A stretch of DNA of 64,000 bases from the NCBI GenBank assembly GCA_045543095.1, contig JAZQMC010000002.1, positions 32,168 through 96,167 on the forward strand. Reading direction: 5' to 3'. The notes beneath the pieces were generated by a model. The model had not been told where the DNA came from and did not search any database. It saw nothing but the letters and a program-made list of their open reading frames with translations. Source of the DNA: Fimenecus sp045543095 (GTDB taxonomy: Bacteria > Bacillota > Clostridia > Oscillospirales > Acutalibacteraceae). Made by a program: the position numbers and the translations under genes. Shown here piece after piece: positions 1 to 7,584 of this stretch (positions are counted from its first letter, which is position 1; each line of letters begins with the position of its first letter).

Positions 1-1082
1 TAAATCCTGATTTACAGCTCGCAGGCGACCCTGTAACAGGTACAGAAACATTCTTGCTTGCAGGTTTCGTTCTTATTGCAGTTTTTGCAGTTAACACACT
101 TTCTTCAAAACTCGCAGGTAAACTTCAGATTAGTGCTACATTCATTAAATTTATCCCACTTCTTTTGATGGCAATTGTTGGTACAATCTATGGTCTTACA
201 CACGACATAGCTGGTGCTCCTGTTGAGGCTGGTACTTCAATGCTCGGTGCTAACTTTGCTACAAGTGCCGGTGATATGTCACCTCTCTTTGGTGCTGTTG
301 TTGCTACTGCTTTCGCTTATGAGGGTTGGATTCTTGCTACATCAATTAACTCAGAAATCAAAGATTCTAAAAAGAATCTTCCTATCGCTCTTGTAGTTGG
401 CGGTATCATCATCATTGCAATTTACCTCTTCTATTACATTGGTGTTGCCGGTGGTGCTCCTGTTCAGACTCTTATGAACGAAGGTACTGCTCCTGCATTC
501 ACAACTGTATTCGGTAATGTTCTTGGTAACATTCTCAACCTCTTCGTTGCAGTTTCTTGTCTTGGTACACTTAACGGTCTTCTTATTGGTACAATCCGTG
601 GTATGTATTCACTTTCAGTTCGTAACATGGGTCCAAAGGTTGAACTTATGAAACAGATTGACCCTGCATCAGGTATGCCTTCAAACTCTTGTATCGTTGG
701 TCTTGTTATCGTTGGTGCATGGCTTGTTTACTTCTACGGTGCAAACCTTACTGCAACACCTTGGTTCGGCAAATTCAGCTTCGACTCATCAGAGCTTCCA
801 ATTATCACAATTTACGGACTTTACATTCCAATGTTCATTATGTTTATGAAGAAAGAAAAAGGTCTTTCACCTGTTAAGAGATTTGTTCTTCCATCACTTG
901 GAATTATCGGCTCTGCATTCATGGTAATCGCTGCTATTTACTCACACGGTTATGTTCCTTACATAACAGCAAAAGAAGCAGGTGCAGGTTTCTCTTGCCC
1001 GGTTCTTTTCTACCTTATCGTGTTCGTTGTAATTATGGCAATCGGTCTTGCATTTATGAACCCCAAGAAAAAGGCAAAATAA
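1..1082 (+). CDS. APC-family amino acid permease (5' end missing)
   Basis: A polytopic inner-membrane amino acid transporter of the APC superfamily. The reading frame is open from base 3, so the true start lies left of the window and the first in-window TTG at 54 is not a real start. About 359 codons are visible, with roughly nine or more hydrophobic segments separated by short loops. The stretch AFAYEGWILATSINSEIKD followed by SKKNLPIA matches the conserved APC loop in which a Glu and a basic N-P/L-P patch follow the sixth membrane segment. Substrate cannot be told from sequence. It ends with TAA and a strong intrinsic terminator 20 bases on, so it closes its transcription unit. Confidence 0.88.
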   Translation, partial: NPDLQLAGDPVTGTETFLLAGFVLIAVFAVNTLSSKLAGKLQISATFIKFIPLLLMAIVGTIYGLTHDIAGAPVEAGTSMLGANFATSAGDMSPLFGAVVATAFAYEGWILATSINSEIKDSKKNLPIALVVGGIIIIAIYLFYYIGVAGGAPVQTLMNEGTAPAFTTVFGNVLGNILNLFVAVSCLGTLNGLLIGTIRGMYSLSVRNMGPKVELMKQIDPASGMPSNSCIVGLVIVGAWLVYFYGANLTATPWFGKFSFDSSELPIITIYGLYIPMFIMFMKKEKGLSPVKRFVLPSLGIIGSAFMVIAAIYSHGYVPYITAKEAGAGFSCPVLFYLIVFVVIMAIGLAFMNPKKKAK

Positions 1083-1101
1083 TTAAAAAATATATACTTT
1101 C

Positions 1102-1137
1102 AGCCTGTAAGGTAAAATCTTACAGGCTGTTTTATTT
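1102..1137 (+). terminator. Intrinsic terminator of the permease gene
   Basis: A perfect 10-bp stem (AGCCTGTAAG / CTTACAGGCT) with a 7-nt loop is followed by a T-rich tail. Confidence 0.9.
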
Positions 1138-1146
1138 TGTATGTTA

Positions 1147-1175
1147 TTGAATTTACAGTAATCTTCATATATAAT
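1147..1175 (+). promoter_or_regulatory. Sigma-A promoter of cysK
   Basis: TTGAAT and TATAAT are separated by exactly 17 bp, 28 bp upstream of the cysK start. Confidence 0.65.
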
Positions 1176-1203
1176 ATTGTTATATTATTTGGAGGTGTTG
1201 CCG

Positions 1204-2127
1204 ATGAAAATTTATAACAATGTAACGGAGTTGATTGGCAGAACTCCCCTTTTAAAACTTTCAAATACAGAAAAAGAACTGAATCTTAACGGGAATATAC
1301 TCGCAAAACTTGAATATTTCAATCCCGCGGGCAGTGTTAAAGATAGAGTAGCTATTGAAATGATTGAAGATGCAGAAGCACAGGGACTTCTCAAAAAAGG
1401 TTCGGTAATTATTGAACCCACAAGCGGTAATACGGGCATAGGGCTTGCAAGTGTAGCTGCCGCAAAGGGATATAAGCTTATTATCACAATGCCCGAAACA
1501 ATGTCAGTTGAGAGAAGAAAACTAATTTCTGCTTACGGTGCAGAATTAGTGCTTACTGACGGCAGTAAAGGTATGAACGGTGCTATCCTAAAGGCAGAAG
1601 AATTAGCAAAAGAAATTTCCGACAGTATTGTTGCGGGTCAGTTTGTAAACTATGCTAATCCGCAGGCACACCGCAATACAACAGGCCCTGAAATATGGGC
1701 GGACACCGACGGCAAGGTTGACATTTTAGTTGCAGGTGTAGGCACGGGAGGAACAATCACGGGCACGGGCGAATACCTTAAATCGAAAAATCCGAACATT
1801 AAAATCGTAGCAGTTGAGCCTGCAGATTCCCCTGTTCTTTCGGGAGGTAAAGCCGGTGCACACGGACTTCAGGGAATCGGTGCGGGATTTATCCCCCAAG
1901 TGTTGAATACCGAAATTTATGATGAAATTTTTACGGTTTCAACCGACGAAGCTTATACCAGCTCACGCGAGCTTGCAAAACGCGAGGGTGTGCTTGTGGG
2001 CATTTCATCGGGTGCGGCACTTCACGTGGCAATCCATCTTGCAAAACAAGAAGAAAATGCAAATAAAAATATTGTAGTTCTTTTACCCGATACGGGTGAA
2101 CGGTATTTATCAACAGAATTATTTTAG
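1204..2127 (+). CDS. cysK: Cysteine synthase A (O-acetylserine sulfhydrylase)
   Basis: A cytoplasmic PLP enzyme that makes cysteine from O-acetylserine and sulfide. The ATG at 1204 is chosen because GGAGGTG sits six bases upstream; an upstream in-frame ATG at 1177 lacks a ribosome binding site and overlaps the promoter. The product is 307 residues, normal for CysK. K46 in NPAGSVKDR is the PLP Schiff-base lysine, TSGNTG (73-78) is the substrate loop, GVGTGGT binds the PLP phosphate, and the C-terminal PDTGERYLST is typical of CysK. It is a single-gene unit with its own promoter, and a palindromic repeat follows the stop. The cysE partner is not in the window. Confidence 0.95.
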   Translation: MKIYNNVTELIGRTPLLKLSNTEKELNLNGNILAKLEYFNPAGSVKDRVAIEMIEDAEAQGLLKKGSVIIEPTSGNTGIGLASVAAAKGYKLIITMPETMSVERRKLISAYGAELVLTDGSKGMNGAILKAEELAKEISDSIVAGQFVNYANPQAHRNTTGPEIWADTDGKVDILVAGVGTGGTITGTGEYLKSKNPNIKIVAVEPADSPVLSGGKAGAHGLQGIGAGFIPQVLNTEIYDEIFTVSTDEAYTSSRELAKREGVLVGISSGAALHVAIHLAKQEENANKNIVVLLPDTGERYLSTELF

Positions 2128-2136
2128 TAAAAAAGA

Positions 2137-2206
2137 AGGTCATTCTGAGCGTAGCGAAGAATCTCTATAGCAGATTCTTCGTCACTTCGTTCCTCAGAAT
2201 GACCTT
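2137..2206. repeat. Palindromic TCATTCTGAG repeat, copy 1
   Basis: A long interrupted palindrome whose arms AAGGTCATTCTGAGC and its complement enclose inner arms GAAGAATCT / AGATTCTTC. The same family recurs at 7491, 23815 and 37606. It lies between the convergent ends of cysK and proC, where its long hairpin could also act as a bidirectional transcript end. Confidence 0.85.
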
Positions 2207-2211
2207 TAAAA

Positions 2212-3012
2212 TTATAACTTTTTATCCTTATCAAGCGATGCTTTAACCGCATTCATTACCGCCGTGTCAAAGCCTTCATTCTGCAATGTTGCAACACCCT
2301 CAATGGTTGTTCCGCCGGGTGAGCAAACGCTGTTAATAAGTGCCCAAGGATTATTTTCTTTATCTTCAAGCACCATTTTAGCACTACCCAAAACCGCCTG
2401 AGCACATATTTTAAGTGCTTCATCCTTTTTCATACCGTTCTTAACCGCTTCGCGAGCCATTGCGTCGATAAACATAAAAGAATACGCAGGCGAGCACCCT
2501 GCAATTACGCCGAATAAAGCAAACTGACTTTCGGGTATTTCTGTGACCTCGCCAAAAGAACGGCAAAGACCTTTTACAAAATCAAGTGCCTTATCGTTTG
2601 CAAAGACGTTTTTGCAAACCGCACTCATTGACGCACCAACCTTTGCGTTGATGTTTGGCATAACACGAATAATCGGTGTGTTTTCATTTAAAAAACCGCC
2701 AATATATTCAAGCGTTTTACCTGCACCGATTGACACCACAACTGCATTTTTATTAATGCACAATTTAATCTGTGGTAAAACCGTGGGAAAAATCTGCGGT
2801 TTAACTGCCAAAACTACAAATTCGCAATTTTTGGCAAGCTCTTCGCAAGAATTACAGATTTTTACTCCGTACTCTTTACCCAAAAGGTCCGTCTTTGCAG
2901 TATCCACATCAAAAACGCAGATATTTTCACCCTCAACAAATTTTGAGGACACAGCACCGCCGATTATGGCACTTGCCATATTGCCACAGCCGATAAAACC
3001 GATTTTATGCAT
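2212..3012 (-). CDS. proC: Pyrroline-5-carboxylate reductase
   Basis: Catalyses the last step of proline synthesis, NAD(P)H-dependent reduction of pyrroline-5-carboxylate. It has 266 residues, the family norm. The N-terminal Rossmann motif GFIGCGNMASAIIGG binds the nucleotide, and the C-terminal SPGGTTIEGVATLQ is the P5CR signature. The start codon lies three bases after the mscL stop on the same strand, so the two are probably cotranscribed. No proA or proB is in the window. Confidence 0.95.
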   Translation of the reverse strand: MHKIGFIGCGNMASAIIGGAVSSKFVEGENICVFDVDTAKTDLLGKEYGVKICNSCEELAKNCEFVVLAVKPQIFPTVLPQIKLCINKNAVVVSIGAGKTLEYIGGFLNENTPIIRVMPNINAKVGASMSAVCKNVFANDKALDFVKGLCRSFGEVTEIPESQFALFGVIAGCSPAYSFMFIDAMAREAVKNGMKKDEALKICAQAVLGSAKMVLEDKENNPWALINSVCSPGGTTIEGVATLQNEGFDTAVMNAVKASLDKDKKL

Positions 3013-3014
3013 AA

Positions 3015-3479
3015 TTATTCAACATCGGATGTGCAGTGTGCACACTTTGTTGCATCAATAGCAATTTCGCTCTTACAGAATGGGCAAACCTTTGTTGTTG
3101 GAGCAAGCTCTTCTTCAACAACTTCTTCCTTTTTCTTGCCAAGTGTTGAAAGCTTGTTAAGACCTTTAACAAGGAGGAAGATAACGAACGCCATAATAAG
3201 GAAGTCGATAATTACTGCGATAAAGTTGCCGTATGTAAGAATTGCTGCACCTGCTGCAGTTGCTTCTTCAATTGATGCATATTCGCCACCGTCAAGAGCA
3301 ATAAATTTTGTTGCAAAATCTGCACCCTTCATAATAAGGCTGATAAGTGGCATAATGATGTCGTTAACAAGAGATGTTACGATTTTTTGAAACGCACCAC
3401 CGATAATAACACCGACTGCAAGGTCGATTACGTTACCACGCATTGCGAACTCTTTAAATTCTTTAAGAAATCCTTTCAT
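3015..3479 (-). CDS. mscL: Large-conductance mechanosensitive channel with C-terminal zinc ribbon
   Basis: A homopentameric membrane channel that opens on membrane tension to vent solutes. The 154-residue protein has the MscL N-terminus (KEFAMRGNVIDLAVGVIIGG) leading into TM1, then TM2 (FIAVIIDFLIMAFVIFLLVK). The C-terminal extension carries CPFC and CAHC, a zinc-ribbon pattern seen in some Firmicutes MscL proteins; the E. coli protein lacks it and is shorter. An acidic and basic linker (KKKEEVVEEE) joins the two parts. It precedes proC on the same strand, which makes osmotic adaptation (channel plus proline) a plausible common theme, though that is inference. Confidence 0.93.
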   Translation of the reverse strand: MKGFLKEFKEFAMRGNVIDLAVGVIIGGAFQKIVTSLVNDIIMPLISLIMKGADFATKFIALDGGEYASIEEATAAGAAILTYGNFIAVIIDFLIMAFVIFLLVKGLNKLSTLGKKKEEVVEEELAPTTKVCPFCKSEIAIDATKCAHCTSDVE

Positions 3480-3543
3480 TTGAAAAATCCTTCTTTCTTT
3501 TTATTTGATTATAATTATATCATTATTTTTATAGATTTCAATA

Positions 3544-4422
3544 TTATTTTACTCCCGTTAAATCAAAATCGGGTATATATTTAGTTTGTGATGACGATTT
3601 TTTCTGCATAAAACCATTTTGAAGCCCTATATCCAAAAAGAAATCTACAACCTTGTTGTATTCGGCGGTGGTAAGTCTGCGATTCAACTCCTTAAAATCT
3701 GCTATATTTCCATAAGGTGTGTACTGACTCATAAGGCTTATATATGTATCTTTCGGAAGATTTTCGCTTATCCACAAAAGAATATTTTTGCTTTCTTGGA
3801 CATTGGCAGGAAGAATTAAATGACGAATTATCAACCCTTTCTGGATTATACCGTCTTTTATTACGGTTTTCGGTTGTTGACGGTGCATTTCAAGAATTGC
3901 CTTACTTGCTTTTTCAAAATAGTTGGTACATTTTGCATATTTCTGTGATTTCTCGCTACTGAAATATTTAAAATCAGGCAAATAAACATCAATAAGACCT
4001 TCAAGTCGTTTTAAGGTTTCAACGCTGTCATAACCTGAACTGTTATACACAACAGGAACTTTCGGCTTGTACATTGCTAACGTTTCAATTATAATGTGTG
4101 AAAAGTGAGTGGGATTTACAAAATCAATGGTATGGACTCCTTTGTTTTCAAGCTCTTTTATGATTTCAACAAGCCTTTCAGTTGTGATTTGTTCGCCCTT
4201 GTTTTCATGGCTTATGGGGTAATTCTGACAGAAACAGCATTTTAAAGAGCAACCCGAAAAGAAGATTGCACCTGTGCCCTTTTCACCGCTTATGCAAGGC
4301 TCTTCCCATTTGTGAATATCTGCACGGGCAAGGACAGGCTTTTCAGGCATTTTGCAAAAGCCGTTGCCAATATATTCAGTTCTTTCTGCATTGCAATTTC
4401 TCGGACATAAGTTGCAAATCAT
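3544..4422 (-). CDS. PflX-like radical SAM protein
   Basis: A radical S-adenosylmethionine enzyme of the pyruvate formate-lyase-activase-like group (COG1313/PflX type), 292 residues. C58, C62 and C65 in CSLKCCFCQN form the CxxxCxxC site for the catalytic 4Fe-4S cluster. The N-terminus has extra cysteines (CNLCPRNC, C3/C6/C10, and C23) typical of this subgroup, which may bind another metal centre. The actual substrate of PflX proteins is unknown to me, so no reaction is assigned. No glycyl-radical enzyme lies nearby. It ends close to the mscL promoter region and is followed upstream by a multi-hairpin repeat. Confidence 0.85.
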   Translation of the reverse strand: MICNLCPRNCNAERTEYIGNGFCKMPEKPVLARADIHKWEEPCISGEKGTGAIFFSGCSLKCCFCQNYPISHENKGEQITTERLVEIIKELENKGVHTIDFVNPTHFSHIIIETLAMYKPKVPVVYNSSGYDSVETLKRLEGLIDVYLPDFKYFSSEKSQKYAKCTNYFEKASKAILEMHRQQPKTVIKDGIIQKGLIIRHLILPANVQESKNILLWISENLPKDTYISLMSQYTPYGNIADFKELNRRLTTAEYNKVVDFFLDIGLQNGFMQKKSSSQTKYIPDFDLTGVK

Positions 4423-4444
4423 ATTTTCATCACCATACCGAATC

Positions 4445-4558
4445 AGCCTCCCTTGTTAAAGGGAGGGGGACCGCCAAAGGCGGTGGAGGGATTCACATAA
4501 TAATCAAACGAATCCCCTCGCCACTTCGTGGCCCTCTCCCCTTTGACAAGGGGCGCTT
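4445..4558. repeat. GC-rich multi-hairpin repeat
   Basis: A chain of hairpins: CTCCCTTGTTAAAGGGAG, ACCGCCAAAGGCGGT, an outer pair GGATTC/GAATCC, GCCACTTCGTGGC and CCCCTTTGACAAGGGG. It is related in style to the repeats at 5064, 13310, 16336, 27034, 37714, 39990 and 41544. It fills the whole gap between two leftward genes. Confidence 0.8.
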
Positions 4559-4564
4559 TTCACA

Positions 4565-4762
4565 TCACTCTAACCCGCAAATATAATCTAATGTTACATT
4601 AAAATAATTTGCATATTTTACAAGTACATTTATAGGAATTTCTCTTTGATTTTTTTCATAATAACTCACTACTCGTTGAGTAATTCCTAAAGTTTCTGCA
4701 AGTTCCAACTGAGTTAAATCACGGTCTTCTCGTAATTCTTTAATTCTTTCATTCCAAATCAT
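4565..4762 (-). CDS. XRE-family small DNA-binding regulator
   Basis: A 65-residue protein made of little more than one helix-turn-helix domain. RIKELREDRDLTQLELAE followed by LGITQRVVSYYEKNQREIP is the classic XRE/Cro helix 2-helix 3 pattern. The ATG at 4762 (MIWNERI) is preferred over one five codons upstream because GGTGAT lies at the right distance. It is divergent from the Cys-rich gene at 4851, and two direct repeats in the shared 88-bp region overlap that gene's promoter, so it is likely to repress its neighbour and possibly itself. No phage genes are nearby. Confidence 0.88.
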   Translation of the reverse strand: MIWNERIKELREDRDLTQLELAETLGITQRVVSYYEKNQREIPINVLVKYANYFNVTLDYICGLE

Positions 4763-4790
4763 AATATCACCCAACATTATTATACATAGT

Positions 4791-4829
4791 TTAATTTGTT
4801 CTATTGACTTTTAGATTAAATTGTTCTAT
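4791..4829. promoter_or_regulatory. Two direct repeats, candidate operator of the XRE protein
   Basis: TTAATTTGTTCTAT (4791-4804) and TTAAATTGTTCTAT (4816-4829) differ by one base and start 25 bp apart. The first touches the -35 and the second overlaps the -10 of the rightward promoter. Confidence 0.5.
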
Positions 4830-4832
4830 AAT
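4804..4832 (+). promoter_or_regulatory. Sigma-A promoter of the Cys-rich gene
   Basis: TTGACT and TATAAT with a 17-bp spacer, ending 18 bp before the ATG at 4851. Confidence 0.75.
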
Positions 4833-4850
4833 ATAATTGAGGTGATAATT

Positions 4851-5060
4851 ATGGAAAAAATCTGTCGTAATTGTGAGCATTACATTCGTCATTTTGTTTT
4901 CTTGGGTAAGTCATTTTCTCCAATCGACCACGGTCATTGTACATACCCCATGCTTAAAAATCGTGAAGCGGACTGCAAGGCTTGTAAATATTTTGAAGAA
5001 AGAAAAAAGGATGACATAATACAGGTTACAGAGATAAGAATAGAACATAAAATTATGTAG
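4851..5060 (+). CDS. Hypothetical Cys-rich small protein
   Basis: A 69-residue protein whose ATG follows GAGGTGAT at ideal spacing. It contains CRNC near the N-terminus, then HGHC and CKACKYF, that is five or six Cys/His positions arranged like a small structural metal-binding site. No signal peptide or membrane segment is visible. I do not recognise a named family. It is driven by a strong promoter covered by repeats that probably bind the divergent XRE protein, and it is followed by a multi-hairpin repeat rather than a plain terminator. Confidence 0.7.
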   Translation: MEKICRNCEHYIRHFVFLGKSFSPIDHGHCTYPMLKNREADCKACKYFEERKKDDIIQVTEIRIEHKIM

Positions 5061-5063
5061 TTG

Positions 5064-5187
5064 GGCTTCTCCTCGAGGAGAAGCTGTCGAGCGTCAGCGA
5101 GACTGATGAGGTGGAATTTGTGCTGACAACCATTATCAATTACACCTCATCCGTCACTTCGTGACACCTTCCCCTCAAGGGGAAGGC
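5064..5187. repeat. GC-rich multi-hairpin repeat
   Basis: Hairpins TCTCCTCGAGGAGA, an outer pair GATGAGGTG / CACCTCATC, GTCACTTCGTGAC, and CCTTCCCCTCAAGGGGAAGG. The last two modules also occur in the repeats at 13310, 27034 and 39990. Confidence 0.8.
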
Positions 5188-5203
5188 AAAACACTAAAAT
5201 TAC

Positions 5204-5232
5204 TTGCTAATTATACTTTTTTGCAGTATAAT
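5204..5232 (+). promoter_or_regulatory. Promoter of coaX
   Basis: TTGCTA and TATAAT, 17-bp spacer, 28 bp upstream of the coaX ATG. Confidence 0.6.
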
Positions 5233-5260
5233 ATTTTCATTGATTATGCGAGGTGATACT

Positions 5261-6025
5261 ATGCTTCTTACAATGGATATAGGAAATACCAATATAAATA
5301 TCGGTCTTTTTAAGGGCGATGACCTTTATGTCAGTGCAAAGATTGCAACTGAAAGGCAGAAAACCGATGACCAGTATGCTATGGATTTCACTAATATTTT
5401 TGTAATGCATAAAATTAGCTTTGAAGAAATAAACGGCGTTGTAATTTCTTCTGTTGTGCCTGAAATTACTGAATCAGTAAAAAGTGCCATTAAAAAACTT
5501 ACCGGCAAAGATGCTTTAATTTTATCTCCGGGAGTTAAAACAGGTCTTAACATTTTAATTGACAACCCTGCACAGTTGGGTGCTGATTTGGCGGCAGGTG
5601 CAGTTGGTGCAGTAGCAGAATACAACTTACCCGCATTTGTCGTTGACCTTGGTACTGCTACAAAAATTTGTGCTATCGACAAAAACCGTGGTTTCCGCGG
5701 TTGTATGATTGCCCCCGGTGTGCAGATTTCACTTAAAGCACTTACGGACACAAGCTCGCTTTTGCCCACAATCAGTCTTGAACCGCCTAAAAAGGCTTGC
5801 GGTACAAACACAGTTGAGAGTATGCAGAGCGGTGTTGTGCTTGGCACTGCGGCTATGATTGACGGTATTCTTGATAAATTCGCAGAAGAACTTGGCGAGC
5901 CCGCATCAATTATTGCAACAGGCGGTCTTTCATACTTCTTATCCCCTGTCTGCAAAAGAGAAATCATCTATGACCGTCACCTTATCCTAAAGGGACTTAA
6001 AGCAATTTACGAAAAGAATAAATAA
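5261..6025 (+). CDS. coaX: Type III pantothenate kinase
   Basis: Phosphorylates pantothenate, the first step of coenzyme A synthesis. The ATG at 5261 follows GAGGTGAT; an upstream in-frame TTG at 5204 falls inside the promoter and is rejected. The 254 residues match the type III family. The N-terminal DIGNTNINIGLF is the ASKHA phosphate-binding motif, PAQLGADLAA is the substrate loop with its conserved Asp, and VDLGTATK is the second phosphate motif. Type III enzymes generally resist feedback by CoA. The next gene, 62 bases downstream, is an ECF substrate-binding protein, which suggests that uptake and phosphorylation of pantothenate are coupled. Confidence 0.95.
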   Translation: MLLTMDIGNTNINIGLFKGDDLYVSAKIATERQKTDDQYAMDFTNIFVMHKISFEEINGVVISSVVPEITESVKSAIKKLTGKDALILSPGVKTGLNILIDNPAQLGADLAAGAVGAVAEYNLPAFVVDLGTATKICAIDKNRGFRGCMIAPGVQISLKALTDTSSLLPTISLEPPKKACGTNTVESMQSGVVLGTAAMIDGILDKFAEELGEPASIIATGGLSYFLSPVCKREIIYDRHLILKGLKAIYEKNK

Positions 6026-6087
6026 ATAATATTTCATCAAATATTTGCATTGTATCCGTTAGGAACAGTAGCAAGGAGGAATATATA

Positions 6088-6699
6088 ATGAAAACAACAA
6101 GAGCCACAAGAAAAGCGAAGACCCTTTTTCTTGTGCAGAACGCAGTACTTGCAGGAATTGTGGTGCTTATGGCATTTACGCCTATCGGCTACCTTAAATT
6201 AGGTGCCGTGGAAATGACCTTTATTATGCTCCCCGTTGCAGTAGGTGCGATTACCCTTGGTGAAAAATCAGGAGCATTTTTAGGGCTTGTATTTGGCATT
6301 TCAAGCTTTATTCAATGCTTTGGTATGTCGTGGTTTGGCACACAGCTTATGACATTCAACCCTGTTTTCACATTTATCACGTGTATTGTGCCAAGAGTAC
6401 TTATGGGTTATCTTTGCGGAGTGATTTACAAATCACTTCCAAAAACAAAAAAGGGAATTGCAGTTTTTATTGCAAGTCTTTGTGCACCGGTACTTAACAC
6501 AGTCTTCTTCATAGCATCAATTATGATTTTCTTTAGTAAAAGCGATGTTATAATAAGTATGCGTGAGGGCTCAGAAAATCTCATATTATTTTTGATTGCC
6601 TTTGTGGGACTTAACGGGTTATTAGAAATTATTGCGACCACTCTTATCGCACCGCCAGTTTCACTTGCAGTTGAAAAGGCAATAAAGAAATTTAAGTAA
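6088..6699 (+). CDS. ECF transporter S component, probably for pantothenate
   Basis: The membrane substrate-binding subunit of an energy-coupling factor vitamin transporter, 203 residues with about six hydrophobic segments (for example NAVLAGIVVLMAFTPIGYL and FIASLCAPVLNTVFFIASIM). AAGGAGG precedes the ATG by ten bases. S components borrow a shared EcfA/A'/T module encoded elsewhere; none is in this window. The pantothenate assignment (PanT-like) rests on the adjacent coaX and overall resemblance; the family signal alone does not fix the vitamin. Confidence 0.8.
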   Translation: MKTTRATRKAKTLFLVQNAVLAGIVVLMAFTPIGYLKLGAVEMTFIMLPVAVGAITLGEKSGAFLGLVFGISSFIQCFGMSWFGTQLMTFNPVFTFITCIVPRVLMGYLCGVIYKSLPKTKKGIAVFIASLCAPVLNTVFFIASIMIFFSKSDVIISMREGSENLILFLIAFVGLNGLLEIIATTLIAPPVSLAVEKAIKKFK

Positions 6700-6704
6700 A
6701 AAAT

Positions 6705-6738
6705 TACCGCTCGATTTCAAAATCGGGCGGTTTATTTA
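6705..6738. terminator. Bidirectional terminator between the ECF gene and ylmH
   Basis: The stem ACCGCTCGATT / AATCGGGCGGT (one G-T pair) is flanked by A-rich and T-rich tails and separates convergent genes. The ylmH stop lies inside its right tail. Confidence 0.8.
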
Positions 6739-7469
6739 TATATACCAATACTAATTACAAGTCGGTCCTTTTTGGTATGGCGAAGAACACCATTATAAAT
6801 AAATCTTCCAAATCCACGCACAGAAATTTTATCACCAATATCTGCAACCGCTGAAGGCCTTGCTTCTGCCTTGCCGTTTATAAAAACTCTTTCGTGCTCA
6901 AAATAGGGTAAAACCTTACTGCGTGAAAGATTATAAACTGCAGATATAATCACATCAAGCCTTTCTGAAGATACAATCAGCTCAATATTTTCGGGTTGTG
7001 GCAACACATTTTGCGGAATTTTATCAGTTATTCTGCATTCAACCGTTGTGTGCTTTACCTGCGTAAGATTTTCGAGAATATAATCGGCAATTGTGTCAAG
7101 GCAGAACAAATAACCGCAATTTTCACTGATTATTATATCCCCCAACACCTCACGGCGAATTCCAAGGCCCATAAGCGAGCCTAAAAAATCACGGTGAGTA
7201 AGGTTATCGGCGAATTTCTGATTTACGGGTGAAATCATAATGCATTTAATCGGATAATCCTTGTTATCTTCAAAGTATTCACGGTCACCAAAGCATGCAA
7301 CATTTCGCTCTGCCCCCTCGTAACCGCCCCAAAGTGCTACGCTCACAGGAAAACGGCAACAATAAAGCTCGGATATTTCAGAAACACCGAGAAAATCAGA
7401 ATATATGCAGTATCCACGCTCATTTGAACGGGAAGCCAAATCTTCAAACCGTTTTTGTTTGTCAGTCAT
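6732..7469 (-). CDS. ylmH: YlmH-type S4-domain RNA-binding protein
   Basis: A cytoplasmic RNA-binding protein, 245 residues, of the YlmH family first noted in division-gene clusters and later linked to ribosome-associated quality control. The C-terminal third is an S4 domain: SERLDVIISAVYNLSRSKVLPYFEHERVFINGK, with the typical SRSK and VxxNGK turns. The central segment holds the family stretch LTHRDFLGSLMGLGIRREVLGDI, and the N-terminus has the FLGVSE/FPVSVALWGGYEGAER region. In many Firmicutes the gene sits next to sepF and divIVA; here it stands alone and convergent with the ECF gene. Confidence 0.9.
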   Translation of the reverse strand: MTDKQKRFEDLASRSNERGYCIYSDFLGVSEISELYCCRFPVSVALWGGYEGAERNVACFGDREYFEDNKDYPIKCIMISPVNQKFADNLTHRDFLGSLMGLGIRREVLGDIIISENCGYLFCLDTIADYILENLTQVKHTTVECRITDKIPQNVLPQPENIELIVSSERLDVIISAVYNLSRSKVLPYFEHERVFINGKAEARPSAVADIGDKISVRGFGRFIYNGVLRHTKKDRLVISIGIYK

Positions 7470-7490
7470 TTTTTGTCACCTATTGATTAA

Positions 7491-7575
7491 AAGGTCATTC
7501 TGAGGAGTAAAATGACGAAGAATCTCCATAATTAGTTCGCTTTTGTTGAGATTCTTCGCTTTGCTCAGAATGACA
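7491..7575. repeat. Palindromic TCATTCTGAG repeat, copy 2
   Basis: Arms AAGGTCATTCTGAG / CTCAGAATGACAC enclose GAAGAATCTC / GAGATTCTTC. It lies between alaX and ylmH, which run in the same direction. Confidence 0.85.
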
Positions 7576-7584
7576 CCGATAAAG

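Noticed and set aside
4565..5060. Considered as a prophage remnant because of the XRE gene
   Set aside because: No integrase, structural or lysis genes, and no attachment repeats lie around it.
5326..5967. 213-codon open frame antisense to coaX
   Set aside because: It lies wholly inside coaX, has no ribosome site, and its product has no domain pattern; an open antisense frame arises from codon bias here.
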